Shown here: positions 42,448-52,375 of the stretch, piece after piece
Numbering within the stretch: position 1 is the stretch's first letter
Layout of the letters: the number at the start of each line of letters is the position of its first letter
NCBI GenBank assembly: GCA_035513175.1
Contig: DATKCN010000250.1
Location: forward strand, 6,607 to 70,606
Direction of reading: 5' to 3'
Source of the DNA: DATKCN01 sp035513175
Lineage (GTDB): Bacteria > Chloroflexota > Chloroflexia > Thermomicrobiales > CFX8
Length of the DNA stretch: 64,000 nt
Notes under the pieces: model-generated
What the model saw: only the letters and a program-made list of their open reading frames with translations
Database searches by the model: none
What the model was told of the DNA's origin: nothing
Made by a program: the position numbers and the translations under genes

Positions 42448-43524
42448 ATGAATGCGAAGCAGATGACTCGACGGAGCTTTGTCGGCCTGCTCGGCGCGCT
42501 GGGCATCGGAGCGGGTGTCTCGGCGTGCGGCGGCTCGGTGCGTCGTGATACCGAGCGCAACGTGTATTCCTCGCTCCCGGCCGCCTCGGTTGACGCGACG
42601 CCCGGCATGGATTCGCACAACACCTCGCACACTCCGACGACCGGCGGTTCCGCCGAGAATTCCTGGGAGGAGATGGATCGCCTGCATGAGGAGGGTGTGA
42701 AAGCGTTTCCGGCGGCGACGGAAGGGCTCGGTGGCCAGCCGCTCGAGCACACGCTGGACGGCAACGTCAAGGTCTTTAACCTGACCTGCGATGTCGTGCA
42801 GTGGGAGGTCGACCCCGGCAGAGTCGTCGAAGCCTGGGCCTATAACGGTGTCGTTCCGGGACCGGAGATCCGCGTCACCGAGGGCGACGCAGTCCGCATC
42901 AAGGTCACGAACAACCTCGCCGAGAGCACCTCGGTGCACTGGCACGGGCTCATCCTGCCGAACGCCATGGATGGCGTGCCGTTCATCACCCAGCCGCCGA
43001 TCACGCCAGGCTCCACATTCACGTATGAGTTCGTCGCCAAGCCGAGTGGCTCGCACATGTACCACTCGCACCACAATGCCGCCCAGCAGGTAACCATGGG
43101 TCTGCTCGGGGCCTTCATTGTCGAGCCAACTGATCCGCTCAAGTACGGCTCGTTCGACAAGGAGTACACCCTCATTCTCAACGACGGCCCGCTGGGCTTT
43201 ACACTGAATGGCAAGGGTTTCCCTGCCACGCAGCCGCTGACCGCCCTTCTCGGCGAAAAGATCCTCGTGCGCTACATGAACGAGGGGTTAATGATCCACC
43301 CGATGCATCTGCACGGGATGCCGCAGCTCGTCATCGCCAAGGACGGTTGGCCGCAGCCGCAGCCGTGGATGTGCGACACCCTCAACATCGCGCCCGGCGA
43401 GCGGTGGGACGTGATCATCGAGGCCACCGAGCCAGGCGTCTGGGCCTTCCACTGCCACATTCTGACCCACGCCGAGTCGGCCCACGGCATGTTCGGCATG
43501 GTGACCGCGCTGATCGTCGAGTAG
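42448..43524 (+). CDS. Two-domain multicopper oxidase, TAT lipoprotein
   Basis: 358 residues from the ATG at 42448 with GAAGGTG upstream. The signal MTRRSFVGLLGALGIGAGVSAC has twin arginines and a lipobox, so the protein is exported folded and lipid-anchored. Two cupredoxin domains carry the copper motifs: HWHGL and HSHH in the first, HPMHLHGM and HCHILTH followed by GM in the second, giving type 1 and type 2/3 sites. Two-domain oxidases of this size act as trimeric laccase-like or metal-oxidising enzymes; it could be a copper-detoxification oxidase. A universal stress protein gene follows behind an inverted repeat. Confidence 0.92.
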   Translation: MNAKQMTRRSFVGLLGALGIGAGVSACGGSVRRDTERNVYSSLPAASVDATPGMDSHNTSHTPTTGGSAENSWEEMDRLHEEGVKAFPAATEGLGGQPLEHTLDGNVKVFNLTCDVVQWEVDPGRVVEAWAYNGVVPGPEIRVTEGDAVRIKVTNNLAESTSVHWHGLILPNAMDGVPFITQPPITPGSTFTYEFVAKPSGSHMYHSHHNAAQQVTMGLLGAFIVEPTDPLKYGSFDKEYTLILNDGPLGFTLNGKGFPATQPLTALLGEKILVRYMNEGLMIHPMHLHGMPQLVIAKDGWPQPQPWMCDTLNIAPGERWDVIIEATEPGVWAFHCHILTHAESAHGMFGMVTALIVE

Positions 43525-43533
43525 CAGGTAGCA

Positions 43534-43586
43534 GATCATGGGCATTGGACAGCGGCGCCGACGGCCCAACCCCGCTGCCCATGATC
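43534..43586 (+). promoter_or_regulatory. 11-bp inverted repeat between the oxidase and stress-protein genes
   Basis: GATCATGGGCA at 43534-43544 pairs perfectly with TGCCCATGATC at 43576-43586 around a 31-base loop. It starts 9 bases after the oxidase stop and ends 19 bases before the next ATG. It could be a terminator without T-tract, or a leader structure controlling the stress-protein gene. Confidence 0.5.
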
Positions 43587-43605
43587 CACTCACGGAGGAG
43601 GACAG

Positions 43606-44085
43606 ATGTATGTGCGCATCGTTGTTCCGTTAGACGGGTCGCTGGTGGCGGAAGAGGCGTTGCCGCACGCCGAGGAGCTTGCGCGGGCTCTTGGCGTGCC
43701 AATCGTTCTGCTGCGAGTCATCGACAATACGCCGGTTGGGTTGTGCGACAACTACGGAGTGGCCGTGAGCTACGTGCCCGGGACCGAGCTGGCGGATCGA
43801 GAAGAAGCAAGTGCCCGCGAGTATTTGACCGCCAGGCAAGAGCAGATCGTGGCGCGCGGCGTCGAGACTACGACAACGCTACGCCGGGGCCCCGTCGTCC
43901 GTGAGCTGCTCGGCGCCGCCCGCAACGGCGACCTGTACGTGATGGCATCCCATGGCCGGACGGGCATGCCGCGCTGGTTCCTGGGCAGCGTCGCTGAAGA
44001 AATGACCCGCGTGTCGAGCGTGCCCGTCATGCTCGTGCGGAGCAGGCAGGAACCGGCGGGTTCGGACCGGGAAGGCGCGCTGTGA
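43606..44085 (+). CDS. Universal stress protein (UspA family)
   Basis: 159 residues from an ATG with GGAGGAGG upstream. Single Usp fold: VRIVVPLDGSLVAEEAL at the start and the ATP-binding loop SHGRTGMPRWFLGSVAEEM (G-2x-G-9x-G-S type) near the end, so it probably binds ATP. VPVMLVRS closes the fold. A typical stress-response accessory protein; it lies 81 bases after the copper oxidase. Confidence 0.95.
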   Translation: MYVRIVVPLDGSLVAEEALPHAEELARALGVPIVLLRVIDNTPVGLCDNYGVAVSYVPGTELADREEASAREYLTARQEQIVARGVETTTTLRRGPVVRELLGAARNGDLYVMASHGRTGMPRWFLGSVAEEMTRVSSVPVMLVRSRQEPAGSDREGAL

Positions 44086-44353
44086 GCACATTGCTCCCGC
44101 CCCCGGACCGTCATTCCCATGCCCTTTATCCCCGCTTCTCGTTCCTCTTCCCGCCGCTTGCTCGCCTCTTTTGCTCACTGAATCCGTACGTCTCTGACGA
44201 TACTGAGACCTATGTACCCCTCCGGCATGTCATTGTGGCAACTACAATTGAACGTGACCCGCGCGGCAGTCGTGCGCGTTGAATACGCTCCCGCGAAGTC
44301 ACGGAAACAGCGCGTTGCGCGGCGTCGCGGTCGCCACGCGCCAGGAGGCTCTG

Positions 44354-47300
44354 TTGCTCCATAAGCCACTCCTCGCGCCTCTGAGCAGAGACATCGAACC
44401 CGATGATTCCCTCGCTTCGGGACTCCCCGATCGCAGCGATCGCGGCGCTTCGGACTCAACCAGGAATCGATACCGCGCGCTGGTGCGTCATGGCGTCGAG
44501 GGCGTCAGCGTCCTGCGTGCGGATGGCACGGCCCTCTATCAGAGCGCGTCCATTGCCCGGCATCTCGGCGTCGATGTCGACCTGGGCCCTGATGGAAACC
44601 TGCTGAACCTCGTCCACCCGGACGACATCGTCGCAGTCAGAGCGTCTCTGCAGCGTGTCATCGATCGCCCACGCGCGCGCGAGACGGTGGAATACCGCTT
44701 CCTGCTGCCGGATGGGTCCTGCCGCTGGATAGAATCGACTATGTCGAACCTGCTGCGCGACCCTGAGGTTGGTGGCATTGTCGTCACCTCGCGCGACATG
44801 ACCGATCTCAAGCGCCGCGAGCGGGACTCCCGCCTGCTCAGCGAGGCGAGCGCCACGCTCGGGTCGTCGCTCGATTACGTCGAAACACTCGAACGTGTCG
44901 CGCGCATGTCGCTGCCGGATTTCGCGGACTGGTGCTCCGTGACGCTGCTCGACGAGGATGGCACTCCCGTGCGCGTCACCGTCGCTCACCGCGACATGTC
45001 GAAACAGCCGATCGCGGAAGAGCTCATGCGCGCTCCGTCCGACTCGGGCGTCCCGCTCGGCATTGCGCGCGTGCTGAGCACCGGCAGGACCGACTTCTGC
45101 CCGGCAGTGCTCCAGACGGAGTGGCGCGCGACGCTCGACGACGAGCTGGGCCCGATCCTCGAGGCGCTTGGCGTCGTGTCGTGGGTGACCTCCCCGCTGA
45201 CATTGCGGGGCGAAACGATCGGAGCGCTCGCCTATGTGTACGGCGACTCGGGCAGGCGATACACCGCTGAAGACGTGCAGGTCGCCGAGGAAATCGCCCG
45301 TCGTGCGGCGGTTGCGATCGATAACGCGCGGTTGCACGAGCAGGCGCATATAGCCGAGCAGAAATATCGCTCGGTCGTCGAGCAGGTTCCAGCGGCCATG
45401 TTCATCGAACAGGTCGGGCACGGACTGGTCTACATCAGCCCGCAGGCCGAGGAGATCTTCGGCTACACGGCCCAGGAGTTGCTTTCTGAGCCTGACCGCT
45501 GGTTGTCGATGGTCCACCCTGACGATGTCGACGCCGTCCGCGACAAGCTGCGGCGCGCCGACGAGACCGGCGACCAGTACGACATGGAGAGCCGCTACAT
45601 CACGCGTGACGGACGCACCGTCTGGCTCCGTACTGACGCGTTGCTGCGGCACGACGAGGGGGGCGCGCCGTCGCAGTGGCAAGGGTTCATCACCGATGTC
45701 ACCGCGCACAAAGCAGCGCTGGCCGACATCACGCAGCTGGCATCGATCGTCTCCTCAATGACGGATGCCGTCACCGGCGCTGACCTCGACGGACGCATCA
45801 ATTCATGGAACCTCGGCGCCGAGCGGCTGTACGGTTTCAGCGCAGCCGAGGCGATGGGCGTGCTGTTGAGTGAGTTCGTGCCCGTGGACCGCGTCCAGGA
45901 GCTGGAGAACGTGCGCGCCCGCGTGTTCGCGGGCGAGCCGTCAGTGCACGCGGAAACGGTGCGCCGGCGCAAGGATGGCTCACTGGTCGATGTCGCGATG
46001 ACGATATCGCTCATTCGCGACGCGGCTGGCGAGATCGTCGGCACCTCGGCGATCAGTCACGACATCAGCGCTCGCAAGCTGGCCGAAGCGGAGCGCGGTG
46101 AGAGCGAGCGGCGCCTGAGGGCTGTCGTCGATTACTCGCCGATTGGGATCGTCACGCTCGACCGGGCTGGCGTCATTCTGACCGCCAACCACGCCTTCCA
46201 ACGCATGCTGGGGTATACGGAGGACGAGTTGCGTGGGAACACGCCCGCGCACCTTTTCGCCTGGACGAACGGCTTGCAGAATCCCGCCGAATTCGAGGAG
46301 CTCGTCACCGGCAAGATCGACCAGTATGCGGTAGAGCGACTGTACGCGCGCAAAGATGGCGGCCGCGTCTGGGGGCGCATTTCGATCAGCGCCGTGCGTG
46401 ACGACGATGGCAGCTTCGTACAATCCGTCTCGATGGTCGAGGACATCACCGAGCAGAGGCGGGCCGAGGACGCCCTGCGTGACAGCGAGGCCCGCTTTCG
46501 CAGCGCCTTCGATGACGCCGCCGTCGGCATGGCTCTGTTTGGAATCGACGGGCGCTTCATGAGCGCGAACCCGGCGCTGTGTGAGATGCTGGGGCACGCC
46601 AGCGATGAGCTGATAGGCCAGCCGGGCTTGCGGTTCAGCCATCCCGACGACACCGAGGCCATTTCAGATCTGCGCGACCGTGTGTTGCGCGGCGAGACAG
46701 ACTCGTATCAGATCGAGACGCGCTACCTGCATCGCAGCGGCGCGACGGTCTGGTGCGCCGTCAGCGCTGCCGTGGTGCGGGACGAGAGCGGCGAACCTCT
46801 GTACATGGTGACCCAGTTCCAGGACGTTACCGAGCGCAAGCTGGCAGGGGAGGAGCTCCGCCGCAGCGAGGAGCGCTTCCGGGCTGTGTACGAGAACGCG
46901 CCCATCGGGATCGTTATCCTCAACCCGCATGGCGACGTTGTGTCCGCCAACGCGGCGTTCGAGCGCATGACTGGCTACACCGAAGCTGAAATGCGGGCCA
47001 TGCCATTCGATGACTTCATCCCCCAGGAGGAACGCGCGGCGTCTGACCGGCGCTTCGGGGACCTGGTGACCGGTCAGATCGATCGCTACACCACTGAGCG
47101 CCGGTACGTCCGCAAGGATGGCCAGATCCTGTGGGCCAGCCTGGCGATCAGCGCCATGCGAGACGAGGATGGCCGGTTCCTGCATACGGTGTCGATGATC
47201 GAAGACGTCACCGAAGCGCGCGACGCCGAGGAAGCTCTGCGCCGGAGCGAGCACCGTTACCGCTCGCTGGTGCAGAACGCGACCGACGTCACCACGATCA

Positions 47301-50194
47301 TCGACGAAGACGGCATCATCCTGTACGAGAGCCCGTCGGTTGAGGGCATCCTCGGGCACATCGCTGACGCTCTGGTAGGCACGAACAGCTTCAGTCACAT
47401 CCACCCGGACGACACCTACGTGGTGCGTGAGACGATGCGGCACGCGGTTGCGGACCCGGCGTCTCAGGCGCTCGTGTCGTACCGTTTCCGCCACGCCGAT
47501 GGCAGCTGGCGCTGGCTGGAGGCATCGGCCCGCAGCCTCGTCGACGATCCGGCCATCGACGGCATTGTCATCAACGCCCGCGATATCACTGACCGCAGAC
47601 GGTATGAGTCGTCGCAGCAGATTCTGGCCGACACCAGCGCCGCGATGTCGGAGTCGCTCGACTTCGAGGTCACGCTCGAGCGCATTGCCCGGCTGTCCGT
47701 GCCCGCGTTTGCCGATTGGTGCGTGGTCAGCATGCTGGATGGCGATGGCGCGTTGCGGCGAGTCGCGGTCGTGCATCATGATCCCGCCAAGCAGCCACTG
47801 GCGGACGCGCTGCTGCATCGCCCTCCATCTGACCAGGACACGTCGAACGGCATTCCGCACGTCGTTAAAACCGGCCAGACCATCCTGCATCGCCAATTCG
47901 CTCCGGACCATCTGGACAGGGATGATCCAGGTGGACAATATCCGATTCTGAAGCAGCTCGGGCTCGAGTCGTCGCTGGTCGTGCCGCTGGTCGTGCGGGG
48001 CGAAACCACCGGCGCGATCGCCTTCATGTACGGCGACTCAGGCCGGCGCTACGACGAGCAGGATATCGGGCTTGCCGAAGAGCTGGCGCGGCGCGCGGCG
48101 ACCGCCATCGAAAACGCGCGCCTCCACGGCGAGGTGTCTGACGCCGAGTCGCGCTTCCGCTCCTTGATCCAGCACGCGACGGATATGATCAGCATCCTCG
48201 ACGCCGGCGGCATCATCCGCTACAACAGCCCGGCGACTGAGAGACTACTGGGATACCGCCCCGACGAGCTGATCGGCGCCCATTGCAGCATGCTCCTGCA
48301 CGCCGACGAACTGCAGACGATATTGAACTTCCTCGAAGACGTCGTGGCGCGGCCGCATGAGACCCTTCCAATTACCTATCGCTCCCGGCGGAAGGACGGC
48401 ACGTGGCGCTGGATTGAGGCGACCGTCACGAACCTGCTCGACGAGCCGGGCATTCAGGGCATCGTAATTAACGGCCGCGACGTGACAGAGCGCCGCGCGT
48501 CGGAAGAAGTGATCCGAGACAGCGAGGAACGCTTCCGCCGGGCTTTCGACGACGCGTCGGTCGGCATGGCCGTCGTCAGTCTCGACCGGCTCCTGACGCG
48601 CGTCAATCCTGCCTTGTGCCGCATGCTCGGCTATGAAGCGTCTGAGCTGGTCGGCCGGCGAGGCGGGGACATCAGCCATCCGGACGACGCCCACCTCATC
48701 CCACAGCACGTGGAGCGCGTGTTGGAGGGCCGCCAGCAGACCGTGACCATCGAGAAACGCTATCTGCACAAGAGTGGAGCGACGATCTGGTGCGTGCTGA
48801 GCTCGTCCGCCGTGCGCGACCAGAACGGCAGCGTGCTGTACTTCCTCTCTCAGTTCCAGGACATCACCGAGCGCAAGGAGCTGGAGCTGCAGCTCAGTCA
48901 CCTGGCGCTACACGACAGTCTCACCGGGCTGCCAAACCGCACGTTGCTCATGGACCGGCTCGACCGCGCGACCTCGACTGCTCGGCGGCATGGAGGAATC
49001 GTCGCGGTGCTCTTTGTTGACATGGACAATTTCAAGTTGATCAACGACAGCCTCGGCCACGCCGTCGGCGACGAGGCGCTCGTCGGCATCGCGCGGCGAC
49101 TGCAGAGTTGCGTGCGAGACGAGGATACGATCGCCCGGTTCGGCGGCGACGAGTTCATCATCATGTTGGGCAGGATCGGTCACGCGGCGAGGGCGATCGA
49201 GGTGGCTGACCGCGTCCTGGAAGCCTTCAGACAGCCGCTCAGAATACACGACCGTGACATGATCATGAGCCCGTCGATTGGCATCGCGCTCAGCGAGGGC
49301 GGCCTACATGACCGCGACGAGCTGCTGCGACACGCGGACATCGCGATGTACCGCGCCAAATCCGGCGGCAAGTCCAGCTACAACCTGTTCGGCACGGCGA
49401 TGCACGACGAGGCGCTGCAGCGGCTTGAGCTGGAGCACGACCTGCGGCGGGCGCTGGACCGTGACGAGTTCCGGCTCGACTTCCAGCCAGTCATCTCGAT
49501 ACCGACCGGAGAGGTCATCGGATTGGAAGCCCTCGTGCGTTGGGCGCATCCCGAGCGGGGCATCGTTGAGCCGGATGATTTTATCCCCGTCGCCGAGGAG
49601 ACCGGGCTGATCGTGCCGATCGGCGAATGGGTGCTGGGCGAGGCGTGCCGCCAGGCAGCGGGCTGGCAGGCGACTGGCGGCAACAGCAGCGGGCTGCGAG
49701 TCGGCGTCAATCTGTCCGCGCGCCAGTTCCGGCAGCCTGCGCTCGTCCAGCAGGTCGAAGCGGCCTTGAAGGGTTCGAACCTGGCGCCGGAGCTGCTCGT
49801 GCTGGAGCTGACCGAGAGCATCCTGATGGAGCATGCCGGTGAAGCGGTCGACCGCCTGCGGGAACTCACGGCGCTGGGAGTGCGGATCGCGATTGACGAC
49901 TTCGGGACGGGCTACTCGTCGCTGGCCTATCTCAGGCGCTTTCCGGTCGGGATACTGAAAATTGACCGCTCGTTCGTCAGCGGCATCGGACAGGATACGG
50001 AGAGCGCCGCGATCGTGTCGGCGACAGTGGGTCTGGCGCACACGCTCGGCATGTCCGTCGTGGCCGAAGGGATCGAGACGATCGAGCAGCTGACGGTGCT
50101 GCGCAACCTCGGCTGCGACAGCGGGCAGGGCTACTTTTTCTCGCGCCCCATCCCGGCGTCCGAGATCGCCGCCTACCTGCGCGTCGCCGGTTGA
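44354..50194 (+). CDS. Multi-PAS/GAF GGDEF-EAL cyclic-di-GMP protein
   Basis: About 1,946 residues from a TTG at 44354, chosen because AGGAGG lies five bases before it; the frame is open to a TTG at 44279. Order: PAS, GAF, six PAS (each starting ERFRA/YRS-like and ending D-ITE/VTERK), GAF, two PAS, GGDEF, EAL, i.e. nine PAS and two GAF. No transmembrane segment, so cytoplasmic. The cyclase motif GGDEF is intact (FGGDEFIIML), as are phosphodiesterase motifs EALVRW, ESILMEH and DDFGTGYSSLAYL, so both making and degrading c-di-GMP are possible. The PAS-GAF pairs at the start and middle are near copies, as are several PAS units. It ends overlapping the convergent M24 gene by 22 bases. Confidence 0.93.
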   Translation: MLHKPLLAPLSRDIEPDDSLASGLPDRSDRGASDSTRNRYRALVRHGVEGVSVLRADGTALYQSASIARHLGVDVDLGPDGNLLNLVHPDDIVAVRASLQRVIDRPRARETVEYRFLLPDGSCRWIESTMSNLLRDPEVGGIVVTSRDMTDLKRRERDSRLLSEASATLGSSLDYVETLERVARMSLPDFADWCSVTLLDEDGTPVRVTVAHRDMSKQPIAEELMRAPSDSGVPLGIARVLSTGRTDFCPAVLQTEWRATLDDELGPILEALGVVSWVTSPLTLRGETIGALAYVYGDSGRRYTAEDVQVAEEIARRAAVAIDNARLHEQAHIAEQKYRSVVEQVPAAMFIEQVGHGLVYISPQAEEIFGYTAQELLSEPDRWLSMVHPDDVDAVRDKLRRADETGDQYDMESRYITRDGRTVWLRTDALLRHDEGGAPSQWQGFITDVTAHKAALADITQLASIVSSMTDAVTGADLDGRINSWNLGAERLYGFSAAEAMGVLLSEFVPVDRVQELENVRARVFAGEPSVHAETVRRRKDGSLVDVAMTISLIRDAAGEIVGTSAISHDISARKLAEAERGESERRLRAVVDYSPIGIVTLDRAGVILTANHAFQRMLGYTEDELRGNTPAHLFAWTNGLQNPAEFEELVTGKIDQYAVERLYARKDGGRVWGRISISAVRDDDGSFVQSVSMVEDITEQRRAEDALRDSEARFRSAFDDAAVGMALFGIDGRFMSANPALCEMLGHASDELIGQPGLRFSHPDDTEAISDLRDRVLRGETDSYQIETRYLHRSGATVWCAVSAAVVRDESGEPLYMVTQFQDVTERKLAGEELRRSEERFRAVYENAPIGIVILNPHGDVVSANAAFERMTGYTEAEMRAMPFDDFIPQEERAASDRRFGDLVTGQIDRYTTERRYVRKDGQILWASLAISAMRDEDGRFLHTVSMIEDVTEARDAEEALRRSEHRYRSLVQNATDVTTIIDEDGIILYESPSVEGILGHIADALVGTNSFSHIHPDDTYVVRETMRHAVADPASQALVSYRFRHADGSWRWLEASARSLVDDPAIDGIVINARDITDRRRYESSQQILADTSAAMSESLDFEVTLERIARLSVPAFADWCVVSMLDGDGALRRVAVVHHDPAKQPLADALLHRPPSDQDTSNGIPHVVKTGQTILHRQFAPDHLDRDDPGGQYPILKQLGLESSLVVPLVVRGETTGAIAFMYGDSGRRYDEQDIGLAEELARRAATAIENARLHGEVSDAESRFRSLIQHATDMISILDAGGIIRYNSPATERLLGYRPDELIGAHCSMLLHADELQTILNFLEDVVARPHETLPITYRSRRKDGTWRWIEATVTNLLDEPGIQGIVINGRDVTERRASEEVIRDSEERFRRAFDDASVGMAVVSLDRLLTRVNPALCRMLGYEASELVGRRGGDISHPDDAHLIPQHVERVLEGRQQTVTIEKRYLHKSGATIWCVLSSSAVRDQNGSVLYFLSQFQDITERKELELQLSHLALHDSLTGLPNRTLLMDRLDRATSTARRHGGIVAVLFVDMDNFKLINDSLGHAVGDEALVGIARRLQSCVRDEDTIARFGGDEFIIMLGRIGHAARAIEVADRVLEAFRQPLRIHDRDMIMSPSIGIALSEGGLHDRDELLRHADIAMYRAKSGGKSSYNLFGTAMHDEALQRLELEHDLRRALDRDEFRLDFQPVISIPTGEVIGLEALVRWAHPERGIVEPDDFIPVAEETGLIVPIGEWVLGEACRQAAGWQATGGNSSGLRVGVNLSARQFRQPALVQQVEAALKGSNLAPELLVLELTESILMEHAGEAVDRLRELTALGVRIAIDDFGTGYSSLAYLRRFPVGILKIDRSFVSGIGQDTESAAIVSATVGLAHTLGMSVVAEGIETIEQLTVLRNLGCDSGQGYFFSRPIPASEIAAYLRVAG

Positions 50195-51609
50195 GACGCC
50201 ACTGATACAGCGGCGCCGCACTCGGCTACGCGCATCGCCAGTTGCGGGGCGAGCCAGTACGGCGGCAGGTAGGCAGGGATGTTCGAAAGTGGCAGCACCT
50301 CCGGCTTCAGCTGGATGCCCAGCGCGTCTCGCATGAACGCGCGGCGGGCCTGGATGCGGGACCACGCTTCCGGGTAGCGAGCCTCCATCTCCGCCCGCAT
50401 CGCGTCGTCTGCCAGCGCGATGCCGTCCTCGATGTTGGACATGTGGTACGCGGAGTGTGTGAGCGGGATGACATCGACCTGGATCATCATGCCGGAACGC
50501 AGCTGGTCGGCAGATCCCTCGTACATCGGCGACGAGACCCACTCGTCGAGGTGCAGCAAATGGCCGGGGTTGAGCCCGACACCGAAGAACGCATCTCCCA
50601 GGCGCCGGTTGACGATCGACCACAGCTCTCCGCCCGTCACGCCGATGCCGATCGTCTCGTACCACTCGACGATCGCGGCGAAATAGGGAGTGACGAGGCG
50701 CTCGACGTAGTCCGGCGCCTCCGGCGGCAGACCCGCGGCGGCCGCGACCAGAAATCCGGCTCGCGCCGTGTTCCCGCCCCACACGCCGATGGCTGCGAAG
50801 ATAGGATCCCCCACGCGCAACGTGTAGGACGACGGGCTGGGTATGAACATGGCGGTGCGCGGACCGGCGACGAGAATCGGGTGATCCGAGAGGGGGATGC
50901 CGTTCAGCCCAGCCAGCGGCATCGCCTCCAGCTCGCTCATGCCGGGGCGCGCGCCGAATATCAGGTTGCGGACGAACTGTGAGGAATAGGTCGTCGCGAA
51001 CTCGAAACGTGCCAGTTGTTCGACCTCGTTGATCGCCCGCATCCCATCGACGGGGCTCATGAACAGCCGGTTGGCGTTGCGGACCTCGCGGACGATCGCG
51101 CGGATGGTGTCGGTGATGAAGGATGGCGCGTCGATCCACAGGTCCGGCTCCGGCGCTTCGACTGGCTCAAAGTACTTCCAGCCCGCGACGCCGACCGTTT
51201 GTCCCGCGCCGAGTCCGGCGTCGCCGAGGAGGTCGCGCAGCGGCTTGCTGGTAGAGCGGGGCTGTCCCGGCAGGGAGAACGTCTGACATAGCACGCGGTC
51301 CAGATCGACCGGCGAAACTGCCGAATACGCCATCCCCTCGTTGCCGACGAGCAGCGTTGGCCTGCGTTCCGGCACAAGCACGAGCAGCGCCTCCTCGAAG
51401 CGGGGGTCGTAGCCTGTCAGGTATGTCATGTTCGCGAAGTGCTCGCGGTCCGCGTACACCACCAGCGCGTCGAGCGTGGCGGCGGCAGCCCGCTCCCGCG
51501 CACGACGGATGCGCTGCTCGTACAGCGCCGCCGAAATCTCCGGCTCGCTCCCCGGTAGCCCGAAATCCGGCAGCTCGATCCTGGCCAGCTCAATGCTTCT
51601 GGTAGACAT
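50173..51609 (-). CDS. M24 (creatinase/Xaa-Pro peptidase)-like protein lacking metal ligands
   Basis: 478 residues from an ATG with GGGGAG upstream. The N-terminal creatinase-type domain (YEQRIRRARERAAAATLDALVVYADREHFANMTYLTGYDP) and C-terminal pita-bread fold (VGDPIFAAIGVWGG, NPGHLLHLDEW, GMMIQVDVIPL, NIEDGIAL) are recognisable. In active peptidases two Asp residues sit in the D-x-G...D-x-TR region; here that text is FAAIGVWGGNTARAG, so both are absent, while the His and last Glu positions are kept. It may be a metal-independent creatinase-like hydrolase or a non-catalytic member. The 3' end overlaps the GGDEF-EAL gene. Confidence 0.82.
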   Translation of the reverse strand: MSTRSIELARIELPDFGLPGSEPEISAALYEQRIRRARERAAAATLDALVVYADREHFANMTYLTGYDPRFEEALLVLVPERRPTLLVGNEGMAYSAVSPVDLDRVLCQTFSLPGQPRSTSKPLRDLLGDAGLGAGQTVGVAGWKYFEPVEAPEPDLWIDAPSFITDTIRAIVREVRNANRLFMSPVDGMRAINEVEQLARFEFATTYSSQFVRNLIFGARPGMSELEAMPLAGLNGIPLSDHPILVAGPRTAMFIPSPSSYTLRVGDPIFAAIGVWGGNTARAGFLVAAAAGLPPEAPDYVERLVTPYFAAIVEWYETIGIGVTGGELWSIVNRRLGDAFFGVGLNPGHLLHLDEWVSSPMYEGSADQLRSGMMIQVDVIPLTHSAYHMSNIEDGIALADDAMRAEMEARYPEAWSRIQARRAFMRDALGIQLKPEVLPLSNIPAYLPPYWLAPQLAMRVAECGAAVSVASQPATRR

Positions 51610-51721
51610 GACGACGCTCCCCGCCTGCTCAGTGCCACACTTGGCCCAGCCGCGTCTGCGTCCTCATTATCCCAGCATATCCGCGCTATGCTTAGTGTCG
51701 ATAGCATGAAGGGAGCGCCCC

Positions 51722-52228
51722 ATGGACGCCTATCTGGCGATCATCTCAAAGCGCGAAGTCCGCAGCTACAGTGACACGCCGCTGGCGGATGACGCGTTGA
51801 CCCGCATCCTGCAGGCCGGCCGAGCGACCGGCAGCAGCCGAAACCGTCAGGAGTGGGAATTCATCATCGTGCGGGGACAGGACGCGCTGACCCGCCTGGC
51901 GGAGACCGTCTCCGCGCCGGATAACGTCCGGGGCTGTCAGGTGGCCGTCGCGGTCGTCCTCACCGGTCAGCCGGACTGGGATGGCGGGCGCGTCGCGCAG
52001 AACATGATGCTGGCCGCCTGGGCCGACGGCATCGGCTCCTGCCCGAACACGCCGCGTGACCGCGACGCGTGCTACCGGATACTTGGCGTGGCGGAGGACG
52101 CGCAGATCGCAACGCTCATCTCACTCGGCTACCCTCAGCGGCCCATCCGCGTCGACTCCGATCCGGACGCAATCCTGCGCCGTATCAACCGCAAGCCCCT
52201 GGCGGAGCTGGTTCGGTATGTTGAGTGA
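51722..52228 (+). CDS. Nitroreductase family protein
   Basis: 168 residues from an ATG with GGGAG upstream. The FMN-binding signature ISKREVRSYSDTPLADDALTRIL-type start and SSRNRQEWEF, plus GRVAQNMMLAAWADGIGSC and LISLGYP, are typical of the NfnB/NOX family of FMN-dependent NAD(P)H oxidoreductases. It is somewhat short, as in the small single-domain subgroup. Substrate unknown. It is divergent from the M24 gene and followed by repeat-bearing intergenic DNA. Confidence 0.9.
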   Translation: MDAYLAIISKREVRSYSDTPLADDALTRILQAGRATGSSRNRQEWEFIIVRGQDALTRLAETVSAPDNVRGCQVAVAVVLTGQPDWDGGRVAQNMMLAAWADGIGSCPNTPRDRDACYRILGVAEDAQIATLISLGYPQRPIRVDSDPDAILRRINRKPLAELVRYVE

Positions 52229-52243
52229 GTCGAGACGGGTGAT

Positions 52244-52347
52244 GCGGGACGCGGGACGCGATCCTGCAGGATTGTTGATCCCCAGGATGCCGAGGATGTT
52301 CACCTGCCCCAATCCATTACTCCCTGTTCCCTGTTCCCTGTTCCCTG
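52244..52347. repeat. Heptamer repeats before purD
   Basis: GCGGGAC occurs twice in tandem plus GCG at 52244-52260, followed by the perfect palindrome ATCCTGCAGGAT at 52261-52272. TCCCTGT is repeated nearly four times at 52321-52347. Both units are 7 bp, as in the ACCGCTC array near 15.4 kb and the 21-bp units near 27.6 kb. Confidence 0.8.
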
Positions 52348-52375
52348 AATGCTCCTCACCGCTCCGGAGACAGAC

